Shown here: positions 34,510 to 43,826 of the stretch, in pieces
Layout of the letters: every line of letters starts with the position of its first letter
How positions within the stretch are numbered: position 1 is the first letter of the stretch
NCBI RefSeq assembly: GCF_900143645.1
Contig: NZ_FRFD01000008.1
Span: forward strand, 1-57,833
Length of the DNA stretch: 57,833 nucleotides
Direction: 5' to 3'
DNA from: Anaerocolumna xylanovorans DSM 12503
GTDB taxonomy: Bacteria; Bacillota; Clostridia; Lachnospirales; Lachnospiraceae
The notes under the pieces: generated by a model
The model's database searches: none
The model's input: only the letters and a program-made list of their open reading frames with translations
Told to the model about the DNA's origin: nothing
Made by a program: the position numbers and the translations under genes

Positions 34510-35373
34510 ATGCTGGCTATTTTTAAGAAAGAACTGAAATCCTATTTTACATCTATGACAGGATATGTGTTTATTGCATTTTTCCTGATTATCGTAGGTA
34601 TTTATTATGCAGTATATAACTTGATGAACCGTGTAGCGAACTTTGAATATGTGCTTTCCGGAGTATCCTTTATCTTTATTTTGCTGGTACCGATTTTGAC
34701 CATGAGACTGATGGCAGAAGATAGGAAACAAAAGACTGACCAGTTATTGTTTACTTCACCGGTATCCATTGGTAAAATTATTTCCGGTAAATATTTTGCA
34801 GTACTTACCGTATTCTTAATTGCAATGGTTATCATTTGCTTTTATCCGTTGATTTTATTGCAGTTTGGAAGTGTGCCTTTAAAGACCGCCTATGGTACTA
34901 TTTTGGGATTTACTCTTTTAGGTGCAGCTTATATTTCAATCGGTTTATTCATATCCTCTCTGACAGAAAGCCAGCTGGTATCCGCAGTTGTAAGCTTTGT
35001 GGTTATCCTGATTACAGCACTTATGGACAGTCTTGTAAATTTTCTGCCGGCTGACAACCGTACCTGCTATATTGCTTTCTTTATCGTGGTTTTATTAATC
35101 TGCTGGCTTTTGTACAGTATGATGCACAATATGACAGTTGCTCTGACGGCAGGTGTTATCGGAGAGGCAGCCCTCACCGTTATTTATGTTATCAAGCCTG
35201 GTTTGTATGACGGACTTCTTACCAAGGTATTAGGATGGTTCTCTGTAATTGCAAGATTTGATACTTTTACAAGCGGATTGTTGGATTTATCCTCCGTTGT
35301 TTATTATATCAGCGTCGTGTTTATTTTCCTGTTTTTAACTGTCCAGGCAATTAAGAAACATAGATGGAATTAA
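34510..35373 (+). CDS. ABC-2 type transporter permease (GldF-like)
   Basis: Membrane permease, 287 aa, about six segments. It begins with MLAIFKKELKSYFTS, the usual amphipathic start of ABC-2 permeases, and has the tract LLVPILTMRLMAEDRKQKTDQLLFTSPV typical of GldF/YhaP types (only part quoted). ATG 34510 follows AAGGAGGAG at the end of the ATPase gene, separated by 1 bp. It should pair with the upstream ATPase and with the two extracytoplasmic proteins encoded next. Confidence 0.88.
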   Translation: MLAIFKKELKSYFTSMTGYVFIAFFLIIVGIYYAVYNLMNRVANFEYVLSGVSFIFILLVPILTMRLMAEDRKQKTDQLLFTSPVSIGKIISGKYFAVLTVFLIAMVIICFYPLILLQFGSVPLKTAYGTILGFTLLGAAYISIGLFISSLTESQLVSAVVSFVVILITALMDSLVNFLPADNRTCYIAFFIVVLLICWLLYSMMHNMTVALTAGVIGEAALTVIYVIKPGLYDGLLTKVLGWFSVIARFDTFTSGLLDLSSVVYYISVVFIFLFLTVQAIKKHRWN

Positions 35374-35388
35374 GGAGGAGATGAGTAA

Positions 35389-36924
35389 ATGAGTGAGCAA
35401 AAAGAAAATAATACAAACATTGAAAACAATGCAGATACAGAACAAAATCAGAATACAGAGCTGAATTTGCAGGAAGAGAACAATAAAACCCCGGGAATTA
35501 AGGACAAAATCGCAGCTTCCTTCTCTTCCAGAAAATTTAGAGGCGGGGCCTATGCAACAGCAGTATCTGCGGTTGTAATTGTTATCGTAATTATATTAAA
35601 TGTTATTATCTCGCAGTTAGATCTTAAGATTGATGTTACCAATGACAACAAATATACCTTAACCAGTGTTACAAAAGATTATGTGAAGAAGATTAAGGAT
35701 GATATTACTATCTACTATCTGGTACAGACAGGCCAGGAGAATAAGACAACACAGCAGATAGTTGAAAAATATCCCGGGATATCCAGTCATATTAAGGTAG
35801 AATATAAAGATCCTCTTCTTTATCCTAACTTTGCATCAAAATACGTAGACGATAAAGTTACCAATGACAGTGTACTGGTTGTTAACAACACCAATAAGCG
35901 TGTAAAATACGTAGATTCCAGCAGCATGGTTGTCAGCCAGATTGATTACCAGACCTACCAGTCCTACCAGACAGGAATTGATGTGGAGGGTCAGGTAACC
36001 TCTGCCATCCAGTATGTAACAACAGATAATCTGCCCATTATGTATACGGTAACCGGACATGGAGAGGCCGATCTTTCAAGCACGATAACGACTGCTCTTG
36101 GAAAGATTAATGTAACCCAGAAATCTTTAAATACCCTTACCACAGAAAGTATACCGGAGGATTGTTCCGTTCTTCTGATCAATGTACCTCAAAAGGACTA
36201 CTCACCTGATGAGGTTACTTTGATAAAGAACTATCTGTCAAATGGCGGTCATGCAATTATATATACAGATTATCAGGCAACCAGCCTTGACAATTTCAGC
36301 AGTCTTTTAAATTACTACGGAGTAAGCGTGGTACCGGGATTTGTAGTAGAAGGCAGCAGGGATCATTACATGGGGCAATATATTAATTGGATTGTACCAA
36401 ACATCGAATCCCATGATATTACTTCTTCCTTAAAATCAGCTAACATATATATTGTAGCACCCTATTCTTCAGGACTTCAGGAAGCGGATTCTGTAAGAAG
36501 CACGATTGAAACAACACCGTTACTTATCACTTCCGATGAAGCATACTCAAAGACAGATGTCAACTCAAGCAACGCGGGGAAGGAAAAAGGCGACATTGAA
36601 GGACCTTTCAATATTGGACTTGCAATTACAGAGAAATACAATGAGAAAGAAACCAAGCTGATTGTATACGGTTCTTCCGCATTAATTGATGAAAGTATGG
36701 TTGCCACCTCCTCTCTTGGAAACCTGGATTTATTCTTAAATACCGTAAACTATGTTACGGATAAAAAGGATACTCTGGCAGTAAGAACGGTAAGTACAGA
36801 ACAGCAGTATCTGAATGTAACAGCGGCAAAAGCAAACCTGTGGTCAATCTTAATCGTAGTTGTACTGCCCGTCCTTGTTCTTGTATCCGGCGGATATGTA
36901 GTACTTAGAAGGAGGAAGAAATAA
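35389..36924 (+). CDS. GldG family ABC transporter auxiliary protein
   Basis: A 511-aa protein with an acidic, Asn/Glu-rich cytosolic N-terminus (1-45), a membrane segment (about 58-80), a large extracytoplasmic GATase-like domain of the GldG/intraflagellar transport-like fold (DNKYTLTSVTKDYVKKI, then YTVTGHGEADL and NGGHAIIYTDY) and a C-terminal membrane segment before RRRKK. In Bacteroidetes GldG is part of the gliding machinery; in Firmicutes such operons have no known gliding role. AGGAGG precedes the ATG and the stop overlaps the next start by 1 bp. Confidence 0.87.
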   Translation: MSEQKENNTNIENNADTEQNQNTELNLQEENNKTPGIKDKIAASFSSRKFRGGAYATAVSAVVIVIVIILNVIISQLDLKIDVTNDNKYTLTSVTKDYVKKIKDDITIYYLVQTGQENKTTQQIVEKYPGISSHIKVEYKDPLLYPNFASKYVDDKVTNDSVLVVNNTNKRVKYVDSSSMVVSQIDYQTYQSYQTGIDVEGQVTSAIQYVTTDNLPIMYTVTGHGEADLSSTITTALGKINVTQKSLNTLTTESIPEDCSVLLINVPQKDYSPDEVTLIKNYLSNGGHAIIYTDYQATSLDNFSSLLNYYGVSVVPGFVVEGSRDHYMGQYINWIVPNIESHDITSSLKSANIYIVAPYSSGLQEADSVRSTIETTPLLITSDEAYSKTDVNSSNAGKEKGDIEGPFNIGLAITEKYNEKETKLIVYGSSALIDESMVATSSLGNLDLFLNTVNYVTDKKDTLAVRTVSTEQQYLNVTAAKANLWSILIVVVLPVLVLVSGGYVVLRRRKK

Positions 36925-38399
36925 TGGCTGGCAGTAAGCGCAAAAAGAATATAGGGTTATTGCTGCTGCTCATTGTAATGATTCTTTTGCTAGGTGTATA
37001 TTTCTGGATGACTAAGTATAACAGTGACAAGAAAGATTCAAAGAATGACACAGCAGATAAGAACGAAGCAATTGTTACACTGGATAAGGATTCCATTAAG
37101 ACAATCTATTTTAAAAACAAAGACCTTGAAATGACCTTAAACCTAAATGGCAAAGGAGTATGGGAAGACAAGGACGACCCTGCTTTTCCGGTTAACCAGA
37201 CATATGCTAACAACATGCAGGGACTCTTTACCGATATAACGCCAACGAATACCCTGACAGAAGGTATTGATGATTTATCAGCCTATGGACTTAGTGACCC
37301 GGCGATTACCGCAACCGCAACCACAACTGACGGTAAGGAGATTACGATAACAGTTGGTAACGAAACTCCCCTGGGCGGTGAATATTACGCTGCAATAAAG
37401 GGAAATAATGCAGTTTATGTTGTCAGTGCTTCCTATAACAGCTATTTTTCATATACCAGTTCACAGATGATTACGGTGGAAACACTTCCGGCTATTACTG
37501 CTGCAAACATTACCCGTCTGGCTGTAGCACCAAAGGACGGCAAAGAATTTGAAGTGGCATATGAACCGGATTCACCCTATGATTATGCCGGTTTTAGCGA
37601 CTATATTATCAAGAAACCATATGCAACACCGGTAGCAGCCGATAGTGACAGCATGACCACTTTGTTTGGCAACTATGCAGCTTTAACCTTTGATTCCTGT
37701 GTGGATTACAAGGCGGCTGACTTAGGCAAATACGGCCTGGATAAACCTGCTTATACCTTATCCATTGATTATTATGAAGAGCAGGCATCCGATGCAAGTA
37801 CAGACAGCACGGATACAACCAAGGCCACCAAGGTCAGCAAGAGTTTGACTTTGCTAATCGGAGGAACCAATGATGACGGCGATTATTATGTAAAGACACC
37901 GGATTCTGCTGCCGTAAATGTTATGAGCAAATCCAATGTGGAAAAGATCGTTAAAGTAGATGCCTACAGCAATACCTATAAGTATACAAATCTTATCAAT
38001 ATTGATAATGTCAACAGTATAGATATTGTTTCCGGAGGTACTGCACACACTCTTTCTCTTAAGCGGGAAACAAAGAAAGAGAATGATAAAGATACCACAA
38101 CGGTAACTTACTATGTGGACAATAAAGAAGTTGATGAAGATGCTTTCAAAGCGATATATTCCGTAGTGATTACCCCCAAGACCGAAAGAGAAATTCCGGA
38201 GGCTGACTTAGGAAAGGGTAAGAACGAAACACCGGATATCACTATGACCTTCCATCTTAATACCACAGATACGCCTTTTGCCGTACAATTCAAGCCCTAT
38301 GATGAGAACTATGCCATTGCAGATATCAATGGAACAGAGCTTTTTCTGGTAGATGCAAGAGATATAAAGTCTATTATGGATTCGTTTAATACAAAGTAA
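36924..38399 (+). CDS. DUF4340 domain-containing protein
   Basis: A 491-aa protein with an N-terminal membrane anchor (about 9-28) and an extracytoplasmic beta-rich part with DUF4340 repeats (LTEGIDDLSAYGLSDPAITA and later LGKYGLDKPAYTLSIDYY, both followed by a TVGNETP- or IGGTN-like element). DUF4340 proteins are regularly found beside GldG-like proteins, so it is a likely partner of the same transporter. The start overlaps the stop of the upstream gene (TAATG). A strong terminator follows. Confidence 0.87.
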   Translation: MAGSKRKKNIGLLLLLIVMILLLGVYFWMTKYNSDKKDSKNDTADKNEAIVTLDKDSIKTIYFKNKDLEMTLNLNGKGVWEDKDDPAFPVNQTYANNMQGLFTDITPTNTLTEGIDDLSAYGLSDPAITATATTTDGKEITITVGNETPLGGEYYAAIKGNNAVYVVSASYNSYFSYTSSQMITVETLPAITAANITRLAVAPKDGKEFEVAYEPDSPYDYAGFSDYIIKKPYATPVAADSDSMTTLFGNYAALTFDSCVDYKAADLGKYGLDKPAYTLSIDYYEEQASDASTDSTDTTKATKVSKSLTLLIGGTNDDGDYYVKTPDSAAVNVMSKSNVEKIVKVDAYSNTYKYTNLINIDNVNSIDIVSGGTAHTLSLKRETKKENDKDTTTVTYYVDNKEVDEDAFKAIYSVVITPKTEREIPEADLGKGKNETPDITMTFHLNTTDTPFAVQFKPYDENYAIADINGTELFLVDARDIKSIMDSFNTK

Positions 38400-38415
38400 T
38401 ATCACTTAAAGAAAG

Positions 38416-38443
38416 GGAGCTGCAAAATGCAGCTCCTTTTTTT
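38416..38443 (+). terminator. Terminator of the Gld-like operon
   Basis: GGAGCTGCA (38416-38424) with TGCAGCTCC (38428-38436), a 3-nt loop and seven T residues. Confidence 0.93.
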
Positions 38444-38513
38444 ACGAAAGTACTATTGTTAAGATACTATTACTGGGTTACAATTGTATCGTTACTTAAA
38501 AACAATTAAGAGT

Positions 38514-38544
38514 TTGACATAATCCTGTCCAACCTGTATATAAT
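38514..38544 (+). promoter_or_regulatory. Promoter of the SpoIID-like gene
   Basis: TTGACA at 38514-38519 and TATATAAT at 38537-38544 (17-bp spacing to TATATA). Confidence 0.72.
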
Positions 38545-38602
38545 GTAATACAAGCTTGCTTGGAACGAGACAAGCGATAACAACACAGGAATGGGGTAAG
38601 AC

Positions 38603-40993
38603 ATGAAAAAGAAGCTGTGGCTGTTAGGCATATGCTTAGCTGCCTTGATTATCATATTTGCAGGCAGTGTAATAAAGAAGTTGGGAACGGATAATAAAAT
38701 AGTTCAGGTTGATACACCTTCAAGAGAGGGAGAAGTTATAAGGGAAGAGGAGGCTGTCAGACTTCTTGCCTATCTGGGAATCGAGGAGGACAAACTCTCT
38801 GGTAAAGAGGAGGCAGCAAAGAAAGTTACTTTCGGAAAAGCCCGCTCCTATCTTGAAGCTATTACAAAGACGCTGGATATTAAGGAAAAGGATATAACGG
38901 ATAAGCTGTCCTTTCCGCTGCTTACACAAGATTCGGACAAAGATATGCTTACCCTGGAGTTCTTAAATCTTTACAATGCCGTACTGGACAGCTTGCCAAA
39001 GGATACTGTACCGGTAAAGGAGCAGGATTTATACATATTGGCAAATAAAGAGGAAGACGGCAAAGAAATCCTGGTTACGGATCAGGGAGATATTACCTGT
39101 AAGGATGCCGTAAGCTATCAGGAATTTTATCAGGACGGCAAGCTGGAGGAGAAAAAAGAAGCGGCCTCACAGTCCTTTAAGGCAGAGGATTATATGGATA
39201 CCAGAGTTACGGCTCTGGTGAAGGGGAATGAGATTGTATATATCAAGGATATTTCAGATAAAGAAACAGTTCTTTCAAATCTTTGGATCATCGAGGGAAA
39301 AGCTACCTCGGTAAAGGCCTTCATTAACGGAATAACCAAGGAGTTTCAAACAGAGTATCCTCTATCCGAGGAAATGGGAAAAGCTGTCTGTGACATAACG
39401 GTAAAAGACAAAAAGATTATAAAAATCACTATGAAGCCGGATACCATTACCGGAAAAGTGCTTTCCGCCGGGAAGAATACCATTGAAATTCAGGGTTATG
39501 GAAAGGTATCTTTGGAGGATAATTACCGGATCTATAAGATTTATGACGAGCTTGCCATGGAGATAACAAACAGCATCCTGGTAGGCTACAGCACTACAGA
39601 ATTTGTAGTGGCAAACGGAAAGATAGCGGCGGCTTTAATCACAGCACCTATCAAGGCGGAAAACATAAGGGTATTGATTAAGACGAATAATTACAGCGGT
39701 ATCTTTCATGATAAAGTGGTGCTGACGGCGAATAAGGAATTTACTGTAACTGCCGGTAAAACAGTGAAAAAACATAAAGCAGGAGATAAGGTTACGATAA
39801 AGGTAAGCAACCAATTGTTTAAGGAAGGCAGAATACGGGTAGAGACCAAGGGGGAGAATGGGAAGATAACCCTGCTGTCCGTCCTTCGTTCCGGAGCAAA
39901 TCCCAAATATAGAGGGTCGATTGAGGTAGCGAAGGAAGAAACTGGACTTACCATTGTGAACGAACTGTCTTTAGAGGAATATCTCTATGCAGTGGTTCCA
40001 AGTGAGATGCCAACCTCCTACAATATGGAGGCACTAAAGGCCCAGGCGGTCTGTGCCAGAAGCTATGCCTATAATCAACTCATGGCAGGGGGATTAAGTG
40101 AGTATGGAGCCCATGTGGACGACAGTGTAAGTTACCAGGTATATAATAATCTGCCGGAAAATGAACAGTCCATCCTGGCAGTAAAAGATACCTATGGAAA
40201 AGTCCTGAAATATGAAGGAAATGTGGTTAACACCTACTATTTTTCCACTTCCTGGGGTTACACGGCTTCCTTAAACGATGTATGGGCAGGGGAAACTTCC
40301 GCTCCTTATCTTGCAGGAAAGGCCCAGGCAGTATATGACCTGGTGAATCAAAAGGCAGTGTATGCTTCTTCTTTTCATCCGGATACAGTTGATTATTCTG
40401 CAGAAACGGCGTTCAGAAGCTTCTTAGAGAAACCGGATTACAGTACCTACGACAGTGAATTTCCATGGTACCGCTGGAACGTTACTGTGTCAAAGAAGGA
40501 ACTTACTGCGTCAATTAACCAAAGTCTTAGGAACCGTTATACGGCAAATCCTTCCTTTATACTTACCCTGACAGGAGGAAGTCTGTCAGATAATCCGGTT
40601 TTTGAAAGCAGGGACATTAGCTCTATCGGAGAGCTGAAGGACATAAAAATAGCCGCCAGGGAAAAGAGCGGCATTGTTTCAAAGCTGTATCTGATCGGTA
40701 CGAAGGCAACCATATCCGTACGGAACGAATACAATATACGAAGCCTCTTAGCACCGGTGTCCTCGGAAATCAAGAGGGCAGACGGCAGCACAGTGAAAGA
40801 TTTAAACCTTCTGCCCAGTGCCTATATCTGTTTCAATAAAGGGGAAAACAGTATTACCATCAAAGGCGGCGGCTATGGTCATGGAGTAGGAATGAGCCAG
40901 AATGGTGCCAAGGCAATGGCGGATTCCGGGAAAACCTTTGACATTATTCTAAAGCATTATTATACGGGGATAAACATTGGGTTTATTTATTAA
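38603..40993 (+). CDS. SpoIID/LytB domain protein
   Basis: Membrane-anchored extracytoplasmic protein, 796 aa. The N-terminus is a signal anchor (about 4-22). After a family-specific region of about 400 residues comes the SpoIID domain: LSLEEYLYAVVPSEMP, ALKAQAVCARSYAY, then YYFSTSWGYTAS, and near the end GGGYGHGVGMSQNGAKAMA, the usual terminal motif. SpoIID enzymes are lytic transglycosylases on denuded peptidoglycan. It is more than twice the length of sporulation SpoIID and is not next to sporulation genes, so a role in vegetative wall turnover is possible. Confidence 0.88.
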   Translation: MKKKLWLLGICLAALIIIFAGSVIKKLGTDNKIVQVDTPSREGEVIREEEAVRLLAYLGIEEDKLSGKEEAAKKVTFGKARSYLEAITKTLDIKEKDITDKLSFPLLTQDSDKDMLTLEFLNLYNAVLDSLPKDTVPVKEQDLYILANKEEDGKEILVTDQGDITCKDAVSYQEFYQDGKLEEKKEAASQSFKAEDYMDTRVTALVKGNEIVYIKDISDKETVLSNLWIIEGKATSVKAFINGITKEFQTEYPLSEEMGKAVCDITVKDKKIIKITMKPDTITGKVLSAGKNTIEIQGYGKVSLEDNYRIYKIYDELAMEITNSILVGYSTTEFVVANGKIAAALITAPIKAENIRVLIKTNNYSGIFHDKVVLTANKEFTVTAGKTVKKHKAGDKVTIKVSNQLFKEGRIRVETKGENGKITLLSVLRSGANPKYRGSIEVAKEETGLTIVNELSLEEYLYAVVPSEMPTSYNMEALKAQAVCARSYAYNQLMAGGLSEYGAHVDDSVSYQVYNNLPENEQSILAVKDTYGKVLKYEGNVVNTYYFSTSWGYTASLNDVWAGETSAPYLAGKAQAVYDLVNQKAVYASSFHPDTVDYSAETAFRSFLEKPDYSTYDSEFPWYRWNVTVSKKELTASINQSLRNRYTANPSFILTLTGGSLSDNPVFESRDISSIGELKDIKIAAREKSGIVSKLYLIGTKATISVRNEYNIRSLLAPVSSEIKRADGSTVKDLNLLPSAYICFNKGENSITIKGGGYGHGVGMSQNGAKAMADSGKTFDIILKHYYTGINIGFIY

Positions 40994-40996
40994 GTA

Positions 40997-41950
40997 TTAT
41001 TTTTTTATGGTCTTGTCAGTGGGAAGCTTCTTTTTTAAATGCTCCTGGGTATATATCTGATTTGTTGTTTTAGATTCTGCCTTTAACTCTTTCCTGTGCT
41101 TGAGCAGGTACCGCATATAGTAAACCAAATCGCCGGAGGACAATACTACATTGATTTCTCCTCCGATAAAGAGAATATGCATAATAAAGTAAAACCACAG
41201 CATAAAAAGTACGATAGCGGTGAGGCTTCCATAGGTTCTGGAATAATTGCTCATATTGTCAATATAAAAGGAATACAGGTAGGAAAAGCCCATCCAGCCT
41301 GCGGCTGCAAGCAGGGCACCGGGGAATTCTTTGTATATTTTCGTGGTGCGGTTAGGAATCACCATATAAACCATAAGGAAGAAAGAAGTCAGAATTAAAA
41401 GACCTGCTATGGTACGGATACTGATAATAACCAGAGCTAAATGGGAAAGCACAGGAATCTTTGCTATAACCCAGTGATAGAGCTGATTACCGAATACCAG
41501 TATGAAAATACTGACAATCAGGATAACGGAAAATGCAAGGGTATAGAAGGCGGAAATGATACGGAGCAGGAAGTTATTTCTGCTCTCCCGTATTCCATAT
41601 ACCGCATTCAGCCCTTTGACAATACCAAGGACTCCTCTGGAAGCTGCCCAAAGAGCGGATACGGCAGCCGTAACAGAGATAATTGTGCCGGAATCATTTG
41701 TATAGATTTCATTTACCATACCAATAACCATATCGTCAATGCTGTCGGGAAATAAATGGTCTATGGCATTTAAAAATACATTCTGGTCTATGGAGAGGTG
41801 CTGTATCAAAGTTAAAAAAAGCATAAAGAAAGGAAAGAAGGAGATAATTACGAAAAAAGCCGCCTGAGCTGAGAAAGCGGCTACATTATCCTCCTTCACC
41901 TTCCGTCCGAAAGCACGTATAATTTTATAAATGGATATAATGATATTCAT
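40997..41950 (-). CDS. YihY/virulence factor BrkB family membrane protein
   Basis: Integral membrane protein of 317 aa with about six segments; the family pattern AAFSAQAAFFVIISFFPF near residues 24-41 and GSLTAIVLFMLWFYF near 240-255 is clear. The family is often labelled ribonuclease BN by mistake; its true function is not settled. It converges with the SpoIID-like gene, 3 bp apart at the ends, with no terminator between. Confidence 0.9.
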   Translation of the reverse strand: MNIIISIYKIIRAFGRKVKEDNVAAFSAQAAFFVIISFFPFFMLFLTLIQHLSIDQNVFLNAIDHLFPDSIDDMVIGMVNEIYTNDSGTIISVTAAVSALWAASRGVLGIVKGLNAVYGIRESRNNFLLRIISAFYTLAFSVILIVSIFILVFGNQLYHWVIAKIPVLSHLALVIISIRTIAGLLILTSFFLMVYMVIPNRTTKIYKEFPGALLAAAGWMGFSYLYSFYIDNMSNYSRTYGSLTAIVLFMLWFYFIMHILFIGGEINVVLSSGDLVYYMRYLLKHRKELKAESKTTNQIYTQEHLKKKLPTDKTIKK

Positions 41951-42109
41951 CTGTTACCTCGTGTTTAGCTGCCTCAAAGAAGGTACTGTATGTACAGTTT
42001 ATTATATGTCCATTCCAGGCAAAATAATACTTTTATACAAAAGTCATGCCCATTATACCACTTCCTGGAAGGAAAGGAAAGTAAAGGAGTAAATTGACAC
42101 AGCGAAAGG

Positions 42110-42835
42110 TCATTTATCAATGCCGATTTTGCTGTAGGTAAATGCAAAGAGGATGGCTGTAAGCACTATCCAGACGGCGATGGTTGCAAGGGCGGGCAGG
42201 TCCGCTGAGGATAAAGCCTCTCCTTTGAATGTCTGCTTTAATAAGAGATTCATGTTGTAATTGGGTGTAAATTTAGCGACTTTTTTAAGATTGTCGTTAT
42301 ACTCTGCCAGCATGGGTATGAGAAGAAACAGCATAATAACAGGGAGTCCGATTACTCCGGTGGACATCTGGCTTGGAGAAATCATACCGATAATGGCTCC
42401 AATGATTATCATACTGATAATTACCAAAAGGGAGAAGAATAAAAACCATCCCAGATACTGTGTTTCCATACCGGTAATAAAGAACATAATAATATTTGTT
42501 ATTACGGTTATAAGCAGCGTTACCGTTACCTTGCCGGTCAGGAATTCCATAGAGGAAACGCCGGATAAGAGCAGGGTGCGCAGAGTGTTTTTTTCTTTTT
42601 CTTCCGCAATTAGCATACCGATAACAAAGCTGGCTACCATGGAAAGATTCATATTCAGGCATAACATGAATATATCGGTTTTGGGGACATCTTCTGCTTT
42701 TCCGCCATAGATATAGGTATAAAGGATACTGAATAGGATAGGCAGCAGGCTCATAAGCAGTACATTTGAATTCTTGGTAAAGCTTTTAAATTCTTTAATA
42801 GTCAGTGCTCTTACTCTTTTTATTGAAAAACTCAT
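42110..42835 (-). CDS. ABC-2 type transporter permease
   Basis: Membrane permease (241 aa, about six segments) starting with an amphipathic part that includes VRALTIKEFKSFTKNSN and ending in a hydrophobic helix. The motif EEKEKNTLRTLLLSGVS is typical of NatB-like ABC-2 permeases. Its ATG overlaps the stop of the ATPase gene by 1 bp. Together they form a small exporter whose cargo is unknown, and the LytTR fusion gene upstream is the likely regulator. Confidence 0.88.
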   Translation of the reverse strand: MSFSIKRVRALTIKEFKSFTKNSNVLLMSLLPILFSILYTYIYGGKAEDVPKTDIFMLCLNMNLSMVASFVIGMLIAEEKEKNTLRTLLLSGVSSMEFLTGKVTVTLLITVITNIIMFFITGMETQYLGWFLFFSLLVIISMIIIGAIIGMISPSQMSTGVIGLPVIMLFLLIPMLAEYNDNLKKVAKFTPNYNMNLLLKQTFKGEALSSADLPALATIAVWIVLTAILFAFTYSKIGIDK

Positions 42836-43680
42836 TATAATTCCCTCCCTGTTAGCATAAGAAATATTTTTTCCAAAGACGGCTCCATGGTGTGAACTGA
42901 CAGCAGGCTGCCGTTATTCATCCAATCCATTAGTTTTCTTCCGGTTTCCGGAGAATTCTTCAGATGGATTTTTTCATTGTTTCCTTTCAGGATAACGGTA
43001 ATATCATCTGTTATATACTTTAGTTTAAGCTCGGCGGAATTACCTGTTTCAACAATCTCACCGTCATTTAAGAAGGCGACCCGGTGGCAGAGCTTATCTG
43101 CTTCCTCCATATTGTGAGTAGTCAGAAAGATGGTGGTTCCCTCTTTGTTTAACTTAAGAAGAAGTTTGTGTATCTCAAGGGCGGTTCCGGGGTCCAGAGC
43201 AGCCGTGGGCTCATCCAGAAAGAGAAGCCTTGGGCGGTGAAGGACTGCCCGGGCAAGCATCAGACGCTGTTTCATACCCTTTGATAATTTTCTTGCCTCG
43301 GTCTTTTGGCTTTCAGTCAGGCCAACCTTATCTAAAATCTCTGTTATCCTGCTGTCAGGAATTTCAAAAAGTCTGGCATACAGGGCTAAATTATCCCATA
43401 CGGACAGTCTGTCATAGAGACCGCTGTTGTCACTTAGGACACCTATCTGTTGATAAAGGGACTTCTTATTGGAGTATACCTCTTTCCCAAATACTTTAAC
43501 GCTGCCGGCAGAGGGGAGAAGCTGGGAGGTGAGTAATTTAATAGTAGTAGTCTTACCTGCTCCGCTGGGACCTAAGAATCCGAAGATTTCACCTTCCGCT
43601 ACTTTTGCATTCAGATTCTTTAGCGCGGTTTTTTTCTGAAAATTCTTTTGGACATTTTCCAAATCAATTATATAGCTCAT
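42835..43680 (-). CDS. ABC transporter ATP-binding protein
   Basis: Cytoplasmic ATPase (281 aa). Walker A is GPSGAGKTT (about 37-45), the signature LSKGMKQRLM, Walker B RLLFLDEPTAALD, and LTTHNMEEADKL is the switch. The C-terminal 60 residues are like those of CcmA/BcrA-type exporters. A GAAAGGAGC site precedes the ATG. The two intact nucleotide-site halves contrast with the degenerate ATPase domain of the regulator encoded just upstream. Confidence 0.92.
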   Translation of the reverse strand: MSYIIDLENVQKNFQKKTALKNLNAKVAEGEIFGFLGPSGAGKTTTIKLLTSQLLPSAGSVKVFGKEVYSNKKSLYQQIGVLSDNSGLYDRLSVWDNLALYARLFEIPDSRITEILDKVGLTESQKTEARKLSKGMKQRLMLARAVLHRPRLLFLDEPTAALDPGTALEIHKLLLKLNKEGTTIFLTTHNMEEADKLCHRVAFLNDGEIVETGNSAELKLKYITDDITVILKGNNEKIHLKNSPETGRKLMDWMNNGSLLSVHTMEPSLEKIFLMLTGREL

Positions 43681-43753
43681 TTTATTTGCTCCTTTCGTTT
43701 CGCATGGTCGTATTATGCCTCACAAAAGGAGGAGCTGCCATATTTCAGGGTTA

Positions 43754-43823
43754 AAAGGAGCGCGAAAACACCGAAAGGAGCATTTTAATACCTGAAACCT
43801 GCAAAATTTACTCTGAAAGGAGC
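43754..43823 (-). promoter_or_regulatory. Phased direct repeats upstream of the ABC exporter
   Basis: AAAGGAGC (plus strand) occurs at 43754, 43774 and 43816, and a degenerate copy (AAACCTGC) at 43795, giving 20-21 bp steps, two turns of the helix. LytTR proteins bind direct repeats whose centres are about 21 bp apart, and the gene upstream encodes a LytTR domain. The core also looks like a ribosome binding site, which weakens the case. Confidence 0.5.
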
Positions 43824-43826
43824 GGT

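Noticed and set aside
40997..41950. Annotation as ribonuclease BN
   Set aside because: The BrkB/YihY family was mislabelled so in the past; the protein is an integral membrane protein without nuclease motifs.
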